This document shows positions 37,312 through 47,738 of a stretch of DNA of 64,000 bases, one piece after another. Source of the DNA: Kistimonas asteriae. GTDB taxonomy: Bacteria > Pseudomonadota > Gammaproteobacteria > Pseudomonadales > Endozoicomonadaceae. How positions within the stretch are numbered: position 1 is the first letter of the stretch; each line of letters starts with the position of its first letter. The notes beneath the pieces were generated by a model. The model saw only the letters and a program-made list of their open reading frames with translations, ran no database searches and had not been told where the DNA came from. The position numbers were made by a program, and so were the translations under genes. The stretch lies in the NCBI RefSeq assembly GCF_018263925.1, contig NZ_JAEVHF010000003.1, positions 248,001 through 312,000 on the forward strand, given 5' to 3'.

Positions 37312-37807
37312 ATTCACACTTACATTTGTTGCCGCCATGGCACTGTTCAGTGCAACATCTGCACTGGCATTACCCAGTGATCGGGAAAAACCGATCCATA
37401 TTTCTTCAGATTCTGCCGACATCGACGACAAAAATGGCATTTCCATCTACCGTGGTAATGTCATTATGAACCAGGGCACCACCAAGCTGACTGGGGATAT
37501 TGTGACCATCTACTCCAAAGATCGTCAGATTCAGAAGATTGTTTCTCAAGGCAAGAAGAAACAGGCCTATTTTGAGGAAGAGCAGAGCAGCGAGAAAGGT
37601 CTCCTTAAAGCCTGGGGCAAGACCATCAAGTATTACCTGGATAATGAGAAGGTCGAGCTGATCAAGCAAGCCCGCCTGGAACAGAAAGGCGACACCTTTA
37701 CCGGCGACATGATCGAGTACGACAAGCAGGCCCAGATAGTCAACGCCAAGGCTGATAGCGCGAATCAGGGCAAGCGGGTCGAAATGGTGATCCAGCCCCG
37801 CCAGTAA
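37298..37807 (+). CDS. lptA: LPS periplasmic bridge protein LptA
   Basis: Periplasmic jellyroll protein that polymerises into the bridge carrying LPS to the outer membrane. Signal peptide about 1-26 with a SALALPSDREKP cleavage region. Typical stretches are PIHISSDSADIDDKNGISIYRGNVIMNQGT, the KLTGDIVTIYSKD strand and DTFTGDMIEYDKQAQ. The 169-residue length is slightly below the E. coli protein. Confidence 0.94.
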   Translation: MNHAKFTLTFVAAMALFSATSALALPSDREKPIHISSDSADIDDKNGISIYRGNVIMNQGTTKLTGDIVTIYSKDRQIQKIVSQGKKKQAYFEEEQSSEKGLLKAWGKTIKYYLDNEKVELIKQARLEQKGDTFTGDMIEYDKQAQIVNAKADSANQGKRVEMVIQPRQ

Positions 37808-37896
37808 CATGATCCATCCCCGTGATGACCACGCTTATCTATAAAGCGGCCATCACGGGTTCAACCATTTCCGATGTACAGCGGTTAAACGACAGC

Positions 37897-38622
37897 ATGT
37901 CTCAGCTTAAAGCCTGCAACCTCAAAAAACAGTATGGTGGCCGCCAGGTCGTCAGGGATGTCTCTGTCAGTATTGAGAGTGGGCAGATTGTCGGACTGCT
38001 CGGCCCCAACGGCGCCGGCAAAACGACCTGTTTCTATATGATTGTCGGACTGGTGCACGCCGATGGCGGCCTGGTCCAGATCGATAATCAGGATATCACC
38101 CCGCTTCCCATGCATGGCCGAGCCCGTGCCGGAATCGGCTACCTGCCCCAGGAAGCATCCATCTTCCGCAAACTCAGTGTGGCTGACAACCTGATGGCCA
38201 TCCTTGAAACCCGCAAGGATCTGACCAAAGCCCAGCGTGTTGAGAAGCAGGAACAGTTGCTGGAAGAGTTCAATATTCAGCATATCCGCGACAGCGCAGG
38301 CATGAGCCTGTCTGGTGGTGAACGACGCCGGGTTGAGATTGCCCGTTCACTGGCGACGGAGCCTTCCTTCATTCTACTGGATGAACCCTTTGCCGGCGTT
38401 GACCCCATCTCGGTCAATGACATCAAGCAAATCATCCAACACCTCAAGAACCGCGGCATCGGCGTCCTGATCACTGACCATAACGTTCGCGAAACGCTGG
38501 ATATCTGTGAGCACGCCTATATTGTCAGCGAAGGCCATATTATCGCCGAAGGCGACAGCCACACCATCATGGCCAACCAGAAGGTTCGCGACGTATATCT
38601 CGGTGAACACTTCCGTATCTGA
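37897..38622 (+). CDS. lptB: LPS export ATPase LptB
   Basis: Cytosolic ATPase of the LptB2FGC exporter. Walker A is GPNGAGKTT, the Q-loop region is [14 protein letters not shown], the signature is [17 protein letters not shown], Walker [13 protein letters not shown], and the switch His is in ITDHN. The frame opens at 37822, but ATG 37897 (MSQLKACNL) matches the family start and gives 241 residues, the same as E. coli LptB. The permease genes lptF and lptG are not here. Confidence 0.96.
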   Translation: MSQLKACNLKKQYGGRQVVRDVSVSIESGQIVGLLGPNGAGKTTCFYMIVGLVHADGGLVQIDNQDITPLPMHGRARAGIGYLPQEASIFRKLSVADNLMAILETRKDLTKAQRVEKQEQLLEEFNIQHIRDSAGMSLSGGERRRVEIARSLATEPSFILLDEPFAGVDPISVNDIKQIIQHLKNRGIGVLITDHNVRETLDICEHAYIVSEGHIIAEGDSHTIMANQKVRDVYLGEHFRI

Positions 38623-38780
38623 TGCAAAATCCGATCCAGCCATGTACTATACCGTCGCGTAAGCGATAAGCGTCGCAGAAAACTGATCAGCCTCAGGCGT
38701 CAACAGACGCCTGGCAAGCTCTCAGGGATGAGCAAGAACGACAACCGTGAATACGTAGTGCAACCAGGACCGGTAGAGTC

Positions 38781-40280
38781 ATGAAGCCATCACTGGAACT
38801 CAAGATTGGCCAGCAACTGACCATGACCCCGCAACTGCAGCAGGCCATCCGGCTGTTGCAGCTGTCGACACTGGATCTGCAACAAGAGATCCAGCAGGCT
38901 ATTGAGAGCAACCCGCTGCTTGAGCAGGAAGAAGGTTCGCCAGAAAGCAATGCCTCGGAAGAATCCAATTCACAGGAAGACGATGCCGGCAACGAAACCG
39001 GTCTGACCGACTTTTCCGCCGGTGAAAAGACAGAAAAACCATCAGAAGACGCCGAATCCCAGGAAGAATGGAGTGAGCAGATTCCTTCTGACCTCCCCGT
39101 CGATAGTGGTTGGGATGACATCTATCAGTCTTCTTCCAGCGGACAGGGCGAGCGGTCCGACGATGACTTTACCAGCCGCAGCAGCGCACCCGACTCCCTG
39201 CAGGACCACCTTGAATGGCAGCTTAACCTGACCCCCATGAGCGACACTGATCGCCTGATCGGCATCGCCATCATTGACGCAATAAACAACGACGGATACT
39301 TAACCTGCCCATTGGAAGACATTCTTGAGGGTATGGAGCCAGCCCTGGAGCTGGAACTTGATGAAATCGAAGTCATGCTGCATCGCATCCAGCAGTTTGA
39401 CCCGGTCGGTGTTGCCTGCAGGGATTTGCGCGAGTGCCTTCTCCTTCAGCTGAACAGCCCGGACTACCAGGATGAGCCTGCCCTTCCGGCCGCCCAAAAG
39501 GTCGCTGACCAGCACCTGGATCGCCTGGGCAGCCGCGATTACACCACCATCATGCGCAAGGCAAAGCTCAAAGAGCCCGAACTGAAAAGCGCCATCGAGC
39601 TGATCCAGACCCTGAACCCCAAACCCGGCAGCAGCCTTGAAACCAGTGAGGCTGAGTATGTCATACCTGATGTATTGGTCAGCAAGAAACAGGGTGAATG
39701 GTCGGTTGAACTGAACCCTGACGCCTCGCCACGGCTGCGCATCAATACCGGCTACTCATCTCTGATCCGCCGGGCAGACAGCAGCAGCGACAACACCTAC
39801 CTGAAAAATCAGCTTCAGGAAGCCCGCTGGTTTATCAAGAGCCTGCAGAGCCGCAGTGAAACCCTGCTCAAGGTAGCCACCCGGATTGTCGACTACCAGC
39901 GCGGGTTCTTTGACTATGGCGAAGAAGCCATGAAACCGCTGGTGCTGCACGATATTGCCGAAAGCGTGGAGATGCATGAGTCCACCATCTCCCGTGTGAC
40001 CACGCAGAAATATATGCACACACCCCGGGGCATCTTTGAACTCAAATACTTTTTCTCCAGCCATGTCAGCACAGCCTCAGGGGGAGAGTGTTCCTCGACC
40101 GCCATTCGGGCGCTGATCAAGAAGCTGGTCTCCCAGGAGAACCCGAGAAAACCCCTGAGCGACAACAAGATTGCCACAATGCTGGCGGAACAGGGCATCC
40201 AGGTGGCACGGCGAACCATTGCCAAGTACCGGGAATCCATCATGATTCCGCCATCCAATGAACGAAAACGGCTGGTGTAG
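38781..40280 (+). CDS. rpoN: RNA polymerase sigma-54 factor RpoN
   Basis: Alternative sigma factor for -24/-12 promoters that need an enhancer-binding ATPase. Region I is Gln/Leu rich ([22 protein letters not shown] at 6-27), an acidic region II follows (about 50-125), and region III ends with the helix-turn-helix and the RpoN box [10 protein letters not shown] near residue 480. Length 499 residues, normal. Gene order lptB-rpoN-hpf-ptsN-rapZ-ptsO is conserved in gammaproteobacteria. It could drive the T6SS promoter candidate in this same window. Confidence 0.97.
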   Translation: MKPSLELKIGQQLTMTPQLQQAIRLLQLSTLDLQQEIQQAIESNPLLEQEEGSPESNASEESNSQEDDAGNETGLTDFSAGEKTEKPSEDAESQEEWSEQIPSDLPVDSGWDDIYQSSSSGQGERSDDDFTSRSSAPDSLQDHLEWQLNLTPMSDTDRLIGIAIIDAINNDGYLTCPLEDILEGMEPALELELDEIEVMLHRIQQFDPVGVACRDLRECLLLQLNSPDYQDEPALPAAQKVADQHLDRLGSRDYTTIMRKAKLKEPELKSAIELIQTLNPKPGSSLETSEAEYVIPDVLVSKKQGEWSVELNPDASPRLRINTGYSSLIRRADSSSDNTYLKNQLQEARWFIKSLQSRSETLLKVATRIVDYQRGFFDYGEEAMKPLVLHDIAESVEMHESTISRVTTQKYMHTPRGIFELKYFFSSHVSTASGGECSSTAIRALIKKLVSQENPRKPLSDNKIATMLAEQGIQVARRTIAKYRESIMIPPSNERKRLV

Positions 40281-40455
40281 TCTACGCTGTGGCTAATGAT
40301 CGGAAACGGCACGTATGGGCATACGCGGATTCCAGTAAATAGGTCGCAAAAACCCAAGACGATCGCCCCTGTGCAATGGTACACTACAGCCGTCAGCCCG
40401 GTTCGGACGGAGTGCGAATCGGATGTGAGCGAACCTGTGATCAGGAGAGTAACGC

Positions 40456-40764
40456 ATGCAAGTTAACATCAGCGGACATCATGTCGAAGTTACCGAGTCC
40501 CTCCGCGAGTATGTTACCAAAAAACTAAACAAGCTCGCTGAACACTGCGATAGCATAACCAATATTCAGGTTACGCTCAGCGTAGAAAAAGTCAGACAGC
40601 TTGCAGAAGCGACGCTCCACATACGCGGCGCGGATATCGCAGCGTCCGCCGAGCATGAGGATATGTATGCTGCCATTGACCTTATGGCCGACAAGCTTGA
40701 TCGCCAGATTCTCAAGCACAAAGAGAAAAATATCGACCGTATGCAGGGAGCCGGCTCGCACTGA
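40456..40764 (+). CDS. hpf: Ribosome hibernation promoting factor, short form
   Basis: Small ribosome-binding protein (102 residues) that, with RMF, dimerises 70S ribosomes in stationary phase. The HPF/RaiA pattern is clear: MQVNISGHHVEVTESLREYVTKKLNKL, VEKVRQLAEATLHIRGADIAASAEHEDMYAAIDLMADKLDRQI. It lacks the long C-terminal domain, so it is the short form. AGGAG stands just before the ATG. Also called RpoN-associated sigma-54 modulation protein because of its position. Confidence 0.95.
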   Translation: MQVNISGHHVEVTESLREYVTKKLNKLAEHCDSITNIQVTLSVEKVRQLAEATLHIRGADIAASAEHEDMYAAIDLMADKLDRQILKHKEKNIDRMQGAGSH

Positions 40765-40791
40765 GCACTCCTCGCAACCCCCAGTATTCCA

Positions 40792-41244
40792 ATGAGTATT
40801 CGTAAGATTCTATTGCCCGAGCACGCCCTCTGCGGCGTGCAGGGTGGCAGCAAAAAGCGCACCCTTGAATATATCGCCAACCTGATCGGACAACATGATC
40901 CCGTCATCGACGCCAAGGATCTGTTCAACTGTCTTGTCACCCGTGAAAAGCTGGGAAGTACCGGTTTGGGCAACGGTGTCGCGATACCTCACTGCAGGCT
41001 GGCATCCTGTAAGAAACCGGCCGCGGTATTTCTGCAGCTGGCCGAACCGATTGACTTCGACGCCATTGATCGCCACCCGGTCGATCTTATCTTTGCACTG
41101 GTCGTGCCGGATAACAGCATCAATGAACACCTGGAGCTCCTCAAAAAGCTGGCCGAAAAGTTCAGCAACCCGGCGATTTGTGAGTCCCTGCGAAAAGCCG
41201 AAAGCAGTGAAATGCTGTACCAGTTGATCACTTGCGAGGAATAA
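40792..41244 (+). CDS. ptsN: Nitrogen PTS enzyme IIA, PtsN
   Basis: Phosphoryl acceptor of the nitrogen phosphotransferase system; regulates potassium uptake and stress genes by its phosphorylation state. The active histidine is His67 in GNGVAIPHCRL, with REKLGSTGLGNGVAIPH typical of EIIA-Ntr. The length of 150 residues is normal. Partners PtsO and RapZ follow. Confidence 0.95.
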   Translation: MSIRKILLPEHALCGVQGGSKKRTLEYIANLIGQHDPVIDAKDLFNCLVTREKLGSTGLGNGVAIPHCRLASCKKPAAVFLQLAEPIDFDAIDRHPVDLIFALVVPDNSINEHLELLKKLAEKFSNPAICESLRKAESSEMLYQLITCEE

Positions 41245-41400
41245 TTTCCTCCCAAACGGCATTCATCCCCATAAACAACAAACCACTGTCGTTTGACCTC
41301 TTTCTCTTGTTTTCATTTTTACCTATGCTTGAACTGATCAGTGCTGCTACCCTCTGCGGCGGCAGTGCTGTCGGCAGCAACAAATACGGAATGATTAACA

Positions 41401-42279
41401 ATGTCCACCGTCCCCCGGCTGATCGTCATCAGCGGTCGATCAGGTTCTGGTAAAAGTGCAGCACTTCACGCCCTGGAAGACCAGGGGTTTTATTGCGTGG
41501 ACAACCTGCCGGCCGATCTGCTGCCTGGACTGATTGACAGCCTGCGCAACAACCCCAGTGAACAGTCTCCACAGATTGCCCTCAGCATTGACGCCCGCAA
41601 CATTCCCGGCGCACTCAGTCATTTTGCATCGGTTCACCATGAAATCACTGAAAAACAAGGTATTGAGTGTGACATCATATTCCTCGATGCTGACGACACC
41701 ACCCTGCTGAAGCGGTATAGCTCAACCCGCAGACGTCACCCCCTGAGCAATACACAGTATTCACTGGAAGAAGCCATCAAGCGGGAAACAGACATACTGG
41801 AACCAATATCCCTGTTAGCTGATTTGCGGATTGATACCAGTACATTGTCGCTGCACGACCTGCGCAGCACCATCCGCCAGCGGGTACTGGGCAAACAGGA
41901 GCATGGTTTATCACTGCAACTGCAATCCTTTGGCTTCAAGCATGGTATCCCTACCGACGCTGACTACGTCTTTGATGTCCGCTGCCTACCAAACCCGTAC
42001 TGGGATGAGTCACTACGCCACTTCTCAGGCATGGATGAACCGGTTATAGAGTTCCTGCAGAATCACACTTCAGTACAGCGAATGATCGATTCAATCTATA
42101 GCTTCATTGAAAGCTGGCTGAAAGATTTTGAAGCGGGGAATCGCAGCTATATGACTATCGCCATTGGGTGTACCGGCGGTCAACATCGCTCAGTTTTTGT
42201 CTCTGAAGCACTCGCTCAACGCTTTCGACAGACTCACGATAACACCCAGATTCGGCACAGAGAGATTCAGGCAATATGA
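41401..42279 (+). CDS. rapZ: RNase adaptor/nucleotide-binding protein RapZ
   Basis: P-loop protein that, in E. coli, senses glucosamine 6-phosphate and guides small RNA GlmZ to RNase E. Walker A is GRSGSGKSAAL at the N-terminus; the conserved C-terminal domain has FGFKHGIPTDADYVFDVRCLPNPYW and CTGGQHRSVFVSE. The protein has 292 residues. Its stop overlaps the ptsO start by four bases (ATGA), so they are coupled. Whether GlmZ exists in this organism is not seen here. Confidence 0.95.
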   Translation: MSTVPRLIVISGRSGSGKSAALHALEDQGFYCVDNLPADLLPGLIDSLRNNPSEQSPQIALSIDARNIPGALSHFASVHHEITEKQGIECDIIFLDADDTTLLKRYSSTRRRHPLSNTQYSLEEAIKRETDILEPISLLADLRIDTSTLSLHDLRSTIRQRVLGKQEHGLSLQLQSFGFKHGIPTDADYVFDVRCLPNPYWDESLRHFSGMDEPVIEFLQNHTSVQRMIDSIYSFIESWLKDFEAGNRSYMTIAIGCTGGQHRSVFVSEALAQRFRQTHDNTQIRHREIQAI

Positions 42280-42545
42280 TCCGTGAGACCATTACGATAA
42301 AAAACAAACTGGGCCTGCATGCAAGGGCTGCTGCAAAATTCGTCACAACCAGCTCCGCCTTTGCCAGCCGCATTGACGTGGGGCGTGATCAGAAAATGGT
42401 GGACGGTAAAAGCATCATGTCGGTGATGATGCTGGCAGCCAGCCAAGGCACCGAGCTGACTGTCGAGATCGATGGCAAGGATGAGGCCCAGGCACTACGC
42501 GCCTTGCAAGCCTTGATTGATGATTTTTTCGGTGAGGGAGAATAA
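42276..42545 (+). CDS. ptsO: Nitrogen PTS phosphocarrier NPr (HPr-like)
   Basis: HPr-family phosphocarrier between PtsP and PtsN. Active His15 lies in NKLGLHARAAAKFV, and the regulatory serine region is in GKSIMSVMMLAASQGTEL. The 89-residue length is typical. Position after rapZ identifies it as NPr and not the sugar HPr. Confidence 0.94.
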   Translation: MIRETITIKNKLGLHARAAAKFVTTSSAFASRIDVGRDQKMVDGKSIMSVMMLAASQGTELTVEIDGKDEAQALRALQALIDDFFGEGE

Positions 42546-42681
42546 TCTCCCGCCCCGCCCCCGAAAAGCGCTGGACATTTATCGTGCCCCACCGCATTCT
42601 CCGCTTGCCCCACAGTCAACCGACTGACTATTCTTCAAACATATAACCACTGTCTACTATATTCCGCGGTCAAGGACAGGC

Positions 42682-44040
42682 ATGACACAGCAACACTCCC
42701 TGGCGCTTTCAGACAACCAGCTGGACATCCTCAATAAAGCCCTGGAGGAAGGCATTTCCACGCAGGTCAAACAGATGCTCAACAGCCTCTCGCCTGCCGA
42801 TGCCGCCCACCTGCTGGCCTCAGCGCCGCCCCGACAGCGGAGCCTGCTATGGAAGCTCATTGACGTTGAACACGAAGGCGATGTCCTCAACGAAATGAGT
42901 GATGACGTCAGACAGTTCTTTATTGACCGCATGAATGTGGCGGAACTGATCGGTATTCTGGAAGGACAGGATATCGATGACATTGCTGACATGCTGCAGC
43001 AACTGCCCCAGACCATCACCCACCAGGTGCTGTCGTCAATGAGTCAGCAGGATCGCCAGCGAATTGAGGCTGTCCTGTCATGGCCTGAGGATACCGCCGG
43101 CGGCCTGATGAATACCGACACCAGCACAGTCAGGCCGGATATCACCATTGATGTGGCGCTTCGTTACCTGCGTCGCCACGAATCCCTGCCGGAACCCTTC
43201 GACGGACTGCTGGTTGTCAGCCGGGAGGACACCTTAATAGGCACCCTTCCCACGACCCGGCTGCTGACACAGGATGGCAACAAGACCATCAGTGAGGTCA
43301 TGGAAACGGATTTCATTGCCATTCCCGCTGATATGCAGGACAGCCAGGTTGCCCAGCTCTTCGAACGCGAGGATCTCATCTCAGCCCCCGTGATTGACGA
43401 GCATAATCGTTTGCTGGGGCGTGTCACCGTTGATGACGTCGTTGACGTTATCCGGGAAGAAGCGGATCACTCCGTGATGAGCCGGGCTGGTCTCGACGAA
43501 GACGAAGACACCTTCGCACCGACATTCAAGACTGCCCGCCGTCGCGCGACCTGGCTGGGCATCAACCTGATGACGGCCTTTATTTCTGCCAGCGTCATTG
43601 GCCTGTTCCAGGATACAATCGACAAAGTCGTTGCCCTGGCGGTCCTGATGCCCATTGTCGCCAGCATGGGCGGCATTGCCGGCAGCCAGACACTGACCCT
43701 GATTATTCGAGCCATTGCACTGGGTCAGATAGGTCGCTCCAACACCCGCTGGCTGGTCACCCGGGAATTCATCGTCGGCCTGTCTAATGGCGTGATCTGG
43801 GCCAGCGTGGTTGCCACTGCTGCCATGCTCTGGTTTGACGACCCGGTGATCGCCTTCGTGATCGCCCTGGCCATGGTCATCAACCTGACCGTCGGCGTTG
43901 TGGTCGGTGCTATCCTGCCGATGATACTCCGGGCCGTGAATATTGACCCGGCGCTGGCCGGAACCGTGGTATTGACCACTATCACCGATGTTACCGGGTT
44001 CATGTCATTCCTGGGACTAGCCACACTATTCTATTCCTGA
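42682..44040 (+). CDS. mgtE: Magnesium transporter MgtE
   Basis: Mg2+ channel of 452 residues. The N-terminal MgtE-N superhelix (about 30-130) includes a DIADMLQQLP stretch, two CBS domains follow (about 135-260) with the Mg-sensing interface, then five membrane helices (about 285-450), including the pore stretch with VVGAILPMILRAVNIDPA and the ALAGTVVLTTITDVTGF end. It sits after ptsO in the same direction, but 136 bases away and before a strong terminator. Confidence 0.95.
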   Translation: MTQQHSLALSDNQLDILNKALEEGISTQVKQMLNSLSPADAAHLLASAPPRQRSLLWKLIDVEHEGDVLNEMSDDVRQFFIDRMNVAELIGILEGQDIDDIADMLQQLPQTITHQVLSSMSQQDRQRIEAVLSWPEDTAGGLMNTDTSTVRPDITIDVALRYLRRHESLPEPFDGLLVVSREDTLIGTLPTTRLLTQDGNKTISEVMETDFIAIPADMQDSQVAQLFEREDLISAPVIDEHNRLLGRVTVDDVVDVIREEADHSVMSRAGLDEDEDTFAPTFKTARRRATWLGINLMTAFISASVIGLFQDTIDKVVALAVLMPIVASMGGIAGSQTLTLIIRAIALGQIGRSNTRWLVTREFIVGLSNGVIWASVVATAAMLWFDDPVIAFVIALAMVINLTVGVVVGAILPMILRAVNIDPALAGTVVLTTITDVTGFMSFLGLATLFYS

Positions 44041-44048
44041 TTCCCAGC

Positions 44049-44084
44049 CATAAAAAAACACCGGATAACCGGTGTTTTTTTATG
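44049..44084. terminator. Bidirectional terminator between mgtE and pmbA
   Basis: A perfect 16-bp stem (CATAAAAAAACACCGG pairing with CCGGTGTTTTTTTATG) with a 4-nt loop. It has A/T runs on both flanks, so it can end transcription of mgtE on the plus strand and pmbA on the minus strand. Confidence 0.85.
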
Positions 44085-44097
44085 GGCTTATGACGCG

Positions 44098-45456
44098 TTA
44101 ATTGCCAGCAACCGTCATACCATCAATCAGCAATGAACCCGTCTGGATATTGCCGCGACGGTCCACATCATTACCCACCGCCTGCAATTGCATAAACATG
44201 TCTTTCAGATTACCCGCAATGGTAACTTCTGACACCGGATACTGGATCTCACCATTTTCCACCCAGAACCCGGCTGCACCGCGAGAATAATCACCTGTCA
44301 CGATATTCACACCATGACCGATCAATTCGGTCAATAAGAGGCCAGTTCCCATCTGTTTCAGGAGTGCAGCCTGATCGCCCGCATTGCTTTCAATGAACAG
44401 GTTACGTGCGCCGCCCGCATTAGCGGTACTTTTCATCCCTAACTTGCGGCCAGAGTAAGTACTCAACAGGTAGTTGGCCAATACGCCATCCGTAATGAAA
44501 TCCTTGGCGTAGGTTTGCAGACCATCGCCATCAAATGCGCCGGAACCCATGCCACCTTTTAACAGGGGTTTCTCATGGATGTGCACCCACTCAGGAAATA
44601 TCTTCTTACCGAGATGATCCAGCAGGAAAGAGGATTGCCGGTAGAGGTTACCCCCACTGATACCCGCCATCAGGTTTCCGATCACACCTCCGGCCAGCTC
44701 GGCACTGAACAGAACGGGCACCTTGCAGGTTTTCAGTTTCTGGCCACCCAGGCGACGAATCGTGCGTTCTGCCGCCGTGCGCCCAACATCAACCATCCGG
44801 TCAAGCAGGTTGCCGTCGCGGGCGACGGTGTACCAGTAGTCACGCTGCATCTCGTCGCCTTTCTGGGCGATCACCACACAACTGACACTGTGCCGACTGG
44901 ACGCCTGCGTACCAATGAAACCGTGACTGTTCCCGTAGACACGGCAACCCTGGTGGGTATTCACGGTCGCACCGTCCGAATTCGTGATCAACGGGCTCGA
45001 CTCTCGCGCTGCAGCCTCACATTCACGGGCAAGATTGATCGCCTCTTCCGTATCAATACCCCAGGGGTGATAGAGATCCAGATCAGGAAACTCCGTTGCC
45101 ATCAGCGCTTTGTCCGCCAGGCCGGCACAGTCATCCTCGCTGGTGTAACGGGCAATATCACAGGCAGCCTCAACGGTGGCGCGAATAGCATCCGGGCTGG
45201 AATCAGTCGTACTGGCAGATCCTTTTCGCTGCCCGAAGTAGACCGTAATGCCAAAACCCTTGTCCTGGTTGAATTCCACGGTTTCCACCTCACCGAGGCG
45301 AACCGAGGCGGACAATCCGGCATCACTGCTGGCGCCGACCTCACAGGCTGAAGCGCCCTGGCGGCTAGCCTCGGCAACAATGTCTTCCACCAGCGTCTTC
45401 AGACGCTCTTGCTCAACGGCTGGATCGATAGCGGGCTGCAGCTGATGGCTGGTCAT
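44098..45456 (-). CDS. pmbA: TldE/PmbA peptidase subunit
   Basis: Non-catalytic partner of TldD in the TldD/TldE heterodimeric metalloprotease, which trims unfolded peptides such as microcin B17 and the CcdA antitoxin. Family stretches: CEVGASSDAGLSASVRLGEVETVEFNQDKGFGITVYFG, GMGSGAFDGDG, and GYSRGAAGFWVENGEI-type end (TGDYSRGAAGFWVENGEIQYPV). The frame opens at TTG 45468, but GGGAG precedes ATG 45456, giving 452 residues. TldD is encoded nearby at 46185-47627. Confidence 0.94.
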   Translation of the reverse strand: MTSHQLQPAIDPAVEQERLKTLVEDIVAEASRQGASACEVGASSDAGLSASVRLGEVETVEFNQDKGFGITVYFGQRKGSASTTDSSPDAIRATVEAACDIARYTSEDDCAGLADKALMATEFPDLDLYHPWGIDTEEAINLARECEAAARESSPLITNSDGATVNTHQGCRVYGNSHGFIGTQASSRHSVSCVVIAQKGDEMQRDYWYTVARDGNLLDRMVDVGRTAAERTIRRLGGQKLKTCKVPVLFSAELAGGVIGNLMAGISGGNLYRQSSFLLDHLGKKIFPEWVHIHEKPLLKGGMGSGAFDGDGLQTYAKDFITDGVLANYLLSTYSGRKLGMKSTANAGGARNLFIESNAGDQAALLKQMGTGLLLTELIGHGVNIVTGDYSRGAAGFWVENGEIQYPVSEVTIAGNLKDMFMQLQAVGNDVDRRGNIQTGSLLIDGMTVAGN

Positions 45457-45600
45457 TCCAACTCCCAATGGCGTTGTTTGCGATAAACCTCATTGTACCG
45501 TCAGGCTTGGCCAAGGGGAAAGCGTACTGTGGCCGATCAGACCGGACTTTCCTGACAACAAACGCTACAATGCACCCCATCGTATGAGTGTGGAATAGCA

Positions 45601-46140
45601 ATGAATCACCCCGACAACTTTGGAGAACAGGACGAGTTCGACGACATCGAGTATGTCAGCAAAAGCCAGATCAAAAAGGAAATGCACGAACTCAGGGATA
45701 TAGGCGCCAGACTCCAGGAGCTGAAGCCGGCGCACCTGGAGAAACTGGTGCTGACAGAGCGCCTGAAAGCAGCCCTGGAAGAAGGGCGCCGTATCAAGAG
45801 CTTTAACGCCAAGAAACGGCACCTGAACTTCATTGGCAAGTTGATGCGCGACCAGGACGTAGAACCGATCCAGGAACTGCTGCAGCGGCTGGACAGCCAG
45901 ACAGAAGAGAGTGCCCGCCACTTCCACCAGCTGGAGCGCTGGCGCGAGCGGCTCCTGACGGAAGGTAATGCGGCATTAACGGAGTATATGGACGAATACC
46001 CCCAGGCTGACAACCAGTATATTCGCCAGCTGGTACGGAATGTCCTGAAGGAACAGAAAGAAAACAAGCCACCGGCCCAGAATCGGAAACTGTTTCGCTA
46101 CCTGCGCGAAGTCAGTGAAGACATGAAACCGGCGGAGTAA
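45601..46140 (+). CDS. darP: Ribosome-associated protein DarP (YjgA)
   Basis: DUF615 family protein of 179 residues, helical and highly charged; DarP assists late assembly of the 50S subunit. Recognised from the SKSQIKKEMHELRDIGARLQEL start, then RIKSFNAKKRHLNFIGKLMRD and a C-terminal KLFRYLREV segment. It sits between pmbA and tldD but on the opposite strand, an arrangement common in gammaproteobacteria. Confidence 0.93.
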   Translation: MNHPDNFGEQDEFDDIEYVSKSQIKKEMHELRDIGARLQELKPAHLEKLVLTERLKAALEEGRRIKSFNAKKRHLNFIGKLMRDQDVEPIQELLQRLDSQTEESARHFHQLERWRERLLTEGNAALTEYMDEYPQADNQYIRQLVRNVLKEQKENKPPAQNRKLFRYLREVSEDMKPAE

Positions 46141-46184
46141 TAAAGCGTCAGGCAGCCTCAACAGGAGACTGCCTGTCACAACTA

Positions 46185-47627
46185 TCAGGTGCCGGTGCCG
46201 CCCACCGTGATTTCATCAATCTTCAAGGTCGGCTGACCCACACCAACGGGTACAGACTGCCCATCCTTGCCGCAAACCCCTACTCCTGTATCCAGCTTCA
46301 GGTTATTACCCACCATGGACACCCGGTTCATGACTTCCGGCCCATTGCCAATCAATGTCGCCCCCTTGACCGGCGAGGTGACCTTACCGTTCTCAATCAG
46401 ATAAGCCTCACTGGTGGAGAACACGAATTTACCCGAAGTGATATCAACCTGCCCACCGCCCATATTGGCCACATAGATGCCCTTATCCACCGAAGCGATG
46501 ATCTCATCATGCTCATCGGAACCGGCCAGCATGTAAGTATTGGTCATGCGCGGCATGGGCAGGTGGGAATAGGACTCACGGCGACCATTGCCGGTTGAGA
46601 CTCCGCCCATCAGACGGGCATTCATCTTGTCCTGCATATAGCCCTTGAGAATGCCATTCTCAATCAATACGGTGCATTCAGAAGGCACGCCTTCATCATC
46701 CATATTCAAGGAGCCCCGACGGCCAGCAATCGTGCCATCATCCACAATCGTACACAGCGGAGACGCGACTCGCTCACCGATACGGCCAGAAAAGGCAGAA
46801 CTGCCTTTACGGTTGAAATCCCCTTCCAGACCATGCCCAACCGCTTCATGCAGCAAGACACCATTCCAGCCTGCTCCAAGGACTACGGGCATAGCACCGG
46901 CCGGTGCCGGTACGGCAGCAAGGTTGACCAGCGCCTGCCGCACCGCCTCCCGTGCATAATCATGCCAAAGGTCGCCGTCCAGGAACATCTGGTACGTGCC
47001 ACGACCACCGCCCCCAAAAGAACCCCGCTCAAGCCGGCCATTCTCTTCGGCAATCACACTGACATTCAGACGCACCAGCGGCCGAATATCTGCAGCCAGC
47101 GTACCATCACTGGCTGCCACCAGAATGGTTTCATACACGCCAGCCATACTGACGGTGACCTGCTTAATTCTGTTGTCTTCCTGCCGGGCGGCCTGGTCAA
47201 CATTCTTAAGCAGCTCAACTTTCTGATCCCGACTCAGGGTATCCAGTGGATTGATTTCATCATAGAGACTGAGCGGCTGACTTCTCCCCCAGGCCTGCAC
47301 AGCACGCGACTGCCCCTGCCGGGCAATACTCCGCGAGGCGCCTGCTGCCGCTTCCAGCGCAGTGAGCTCAATATCATTGGCATAAGCAAAACCGGTTTTT
47401 TCGCCGCTCATGGAGCGTACGCCGACCCCGCGATCCGCGTTGAAACTACCTTCCTTGACGATGCCGTCTTCCAGCACCCAGCCTTCATGGCGGCTGCTCT
47501 GGAAATAGAGGTCCGCGGCATCAATCTGATGCCCCAGCATCCCATGGAGGACCTGCTCGATATGCTTGTCTTCAAGGCTTGATGGTGCCAGCAGGTGTTC
47601 TCTGGCGAGACTCAGAATATCTGTCAT
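46185..47627 (-). CDS. tldD: TldD metalloprotease catalytic subunit
   Basis: Zinc protease subunit of TldD/TldE. The active site HEAVGH (in [14 protein letters not shown]) supplies two zinc-binding histidines and the catalytic Glu; the third ligand is a cysteine in the [20 protein letters not shown] tail. The protein has 480 residues, normal. It belongs to the minus-strand group with the nitrilase and yhdP genes that follow in higher coordinates. Confidence 0.96.
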   Translation of the reverse strand: MTDILSLAREHLLAPSSLEDKHIEQVLHGMLGHQIDAADLYFQSSRHEGWVLEDGIVKEGSFNADRGVGVRSMSGEKTGFAYANDIELTALEAAAGASRSIARQGQSRAVQAWGRSQPLSLYDEINPLDTLSRDQKVELLKNVDQAARQEDNRIKQVTVSMAGVYETILVAASDGTLAADIRPLVRLNVSVIAEENGRLERGSFGGGGRGTYQMFLDGDLWHDYAREAVRQALVNLAAVPAPAGAMPVVLGAGWNGVLLHEAVGHGLEGDFNRKGSSAFSGRIGERVASPLCTIVDDGTIAGRRGSLNMDDEGVPSECTVLIENGILKGYMQDKMNARLMGGVSTGNGRRESYSHLPMPRMTNTYMLAGSDEHDEIIASVDKGIYVANMGGGQVDITSGKFVFSTSEAYLIENGKVTSPVKGATLIGNGPEVMNRVSMVGNNLKLDTGVGVCGKDGQSVPVGVGQPTLKIDEITVGGTGT

Positions 47628-47707
47628 GAATTATTCTCTGGCTTTTCCCGCTTGTCTTAGGGCTATGGTATGAGAGGCTGTGAACCGGCACAAGAACAGT
47701 ATGGATA

Positions 47708-47738
47708 ACCGTCGGTTATTTTGCGCATAACCGACGGT
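47708..47738. terminator. Perfect 12-bp hairpin over the nitrilase gene stop
   Basis: ACCGTCGGTTAT and ATAACCGACGGT form a perfect 12-bp stem with a 7-nt loop, overlapping the stop codon of the nitrilase-family gene. No T run follows toward tldD, so it may be a weak terminator or an mRNA-stabilising 3' structure. Confidence 0.4.
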
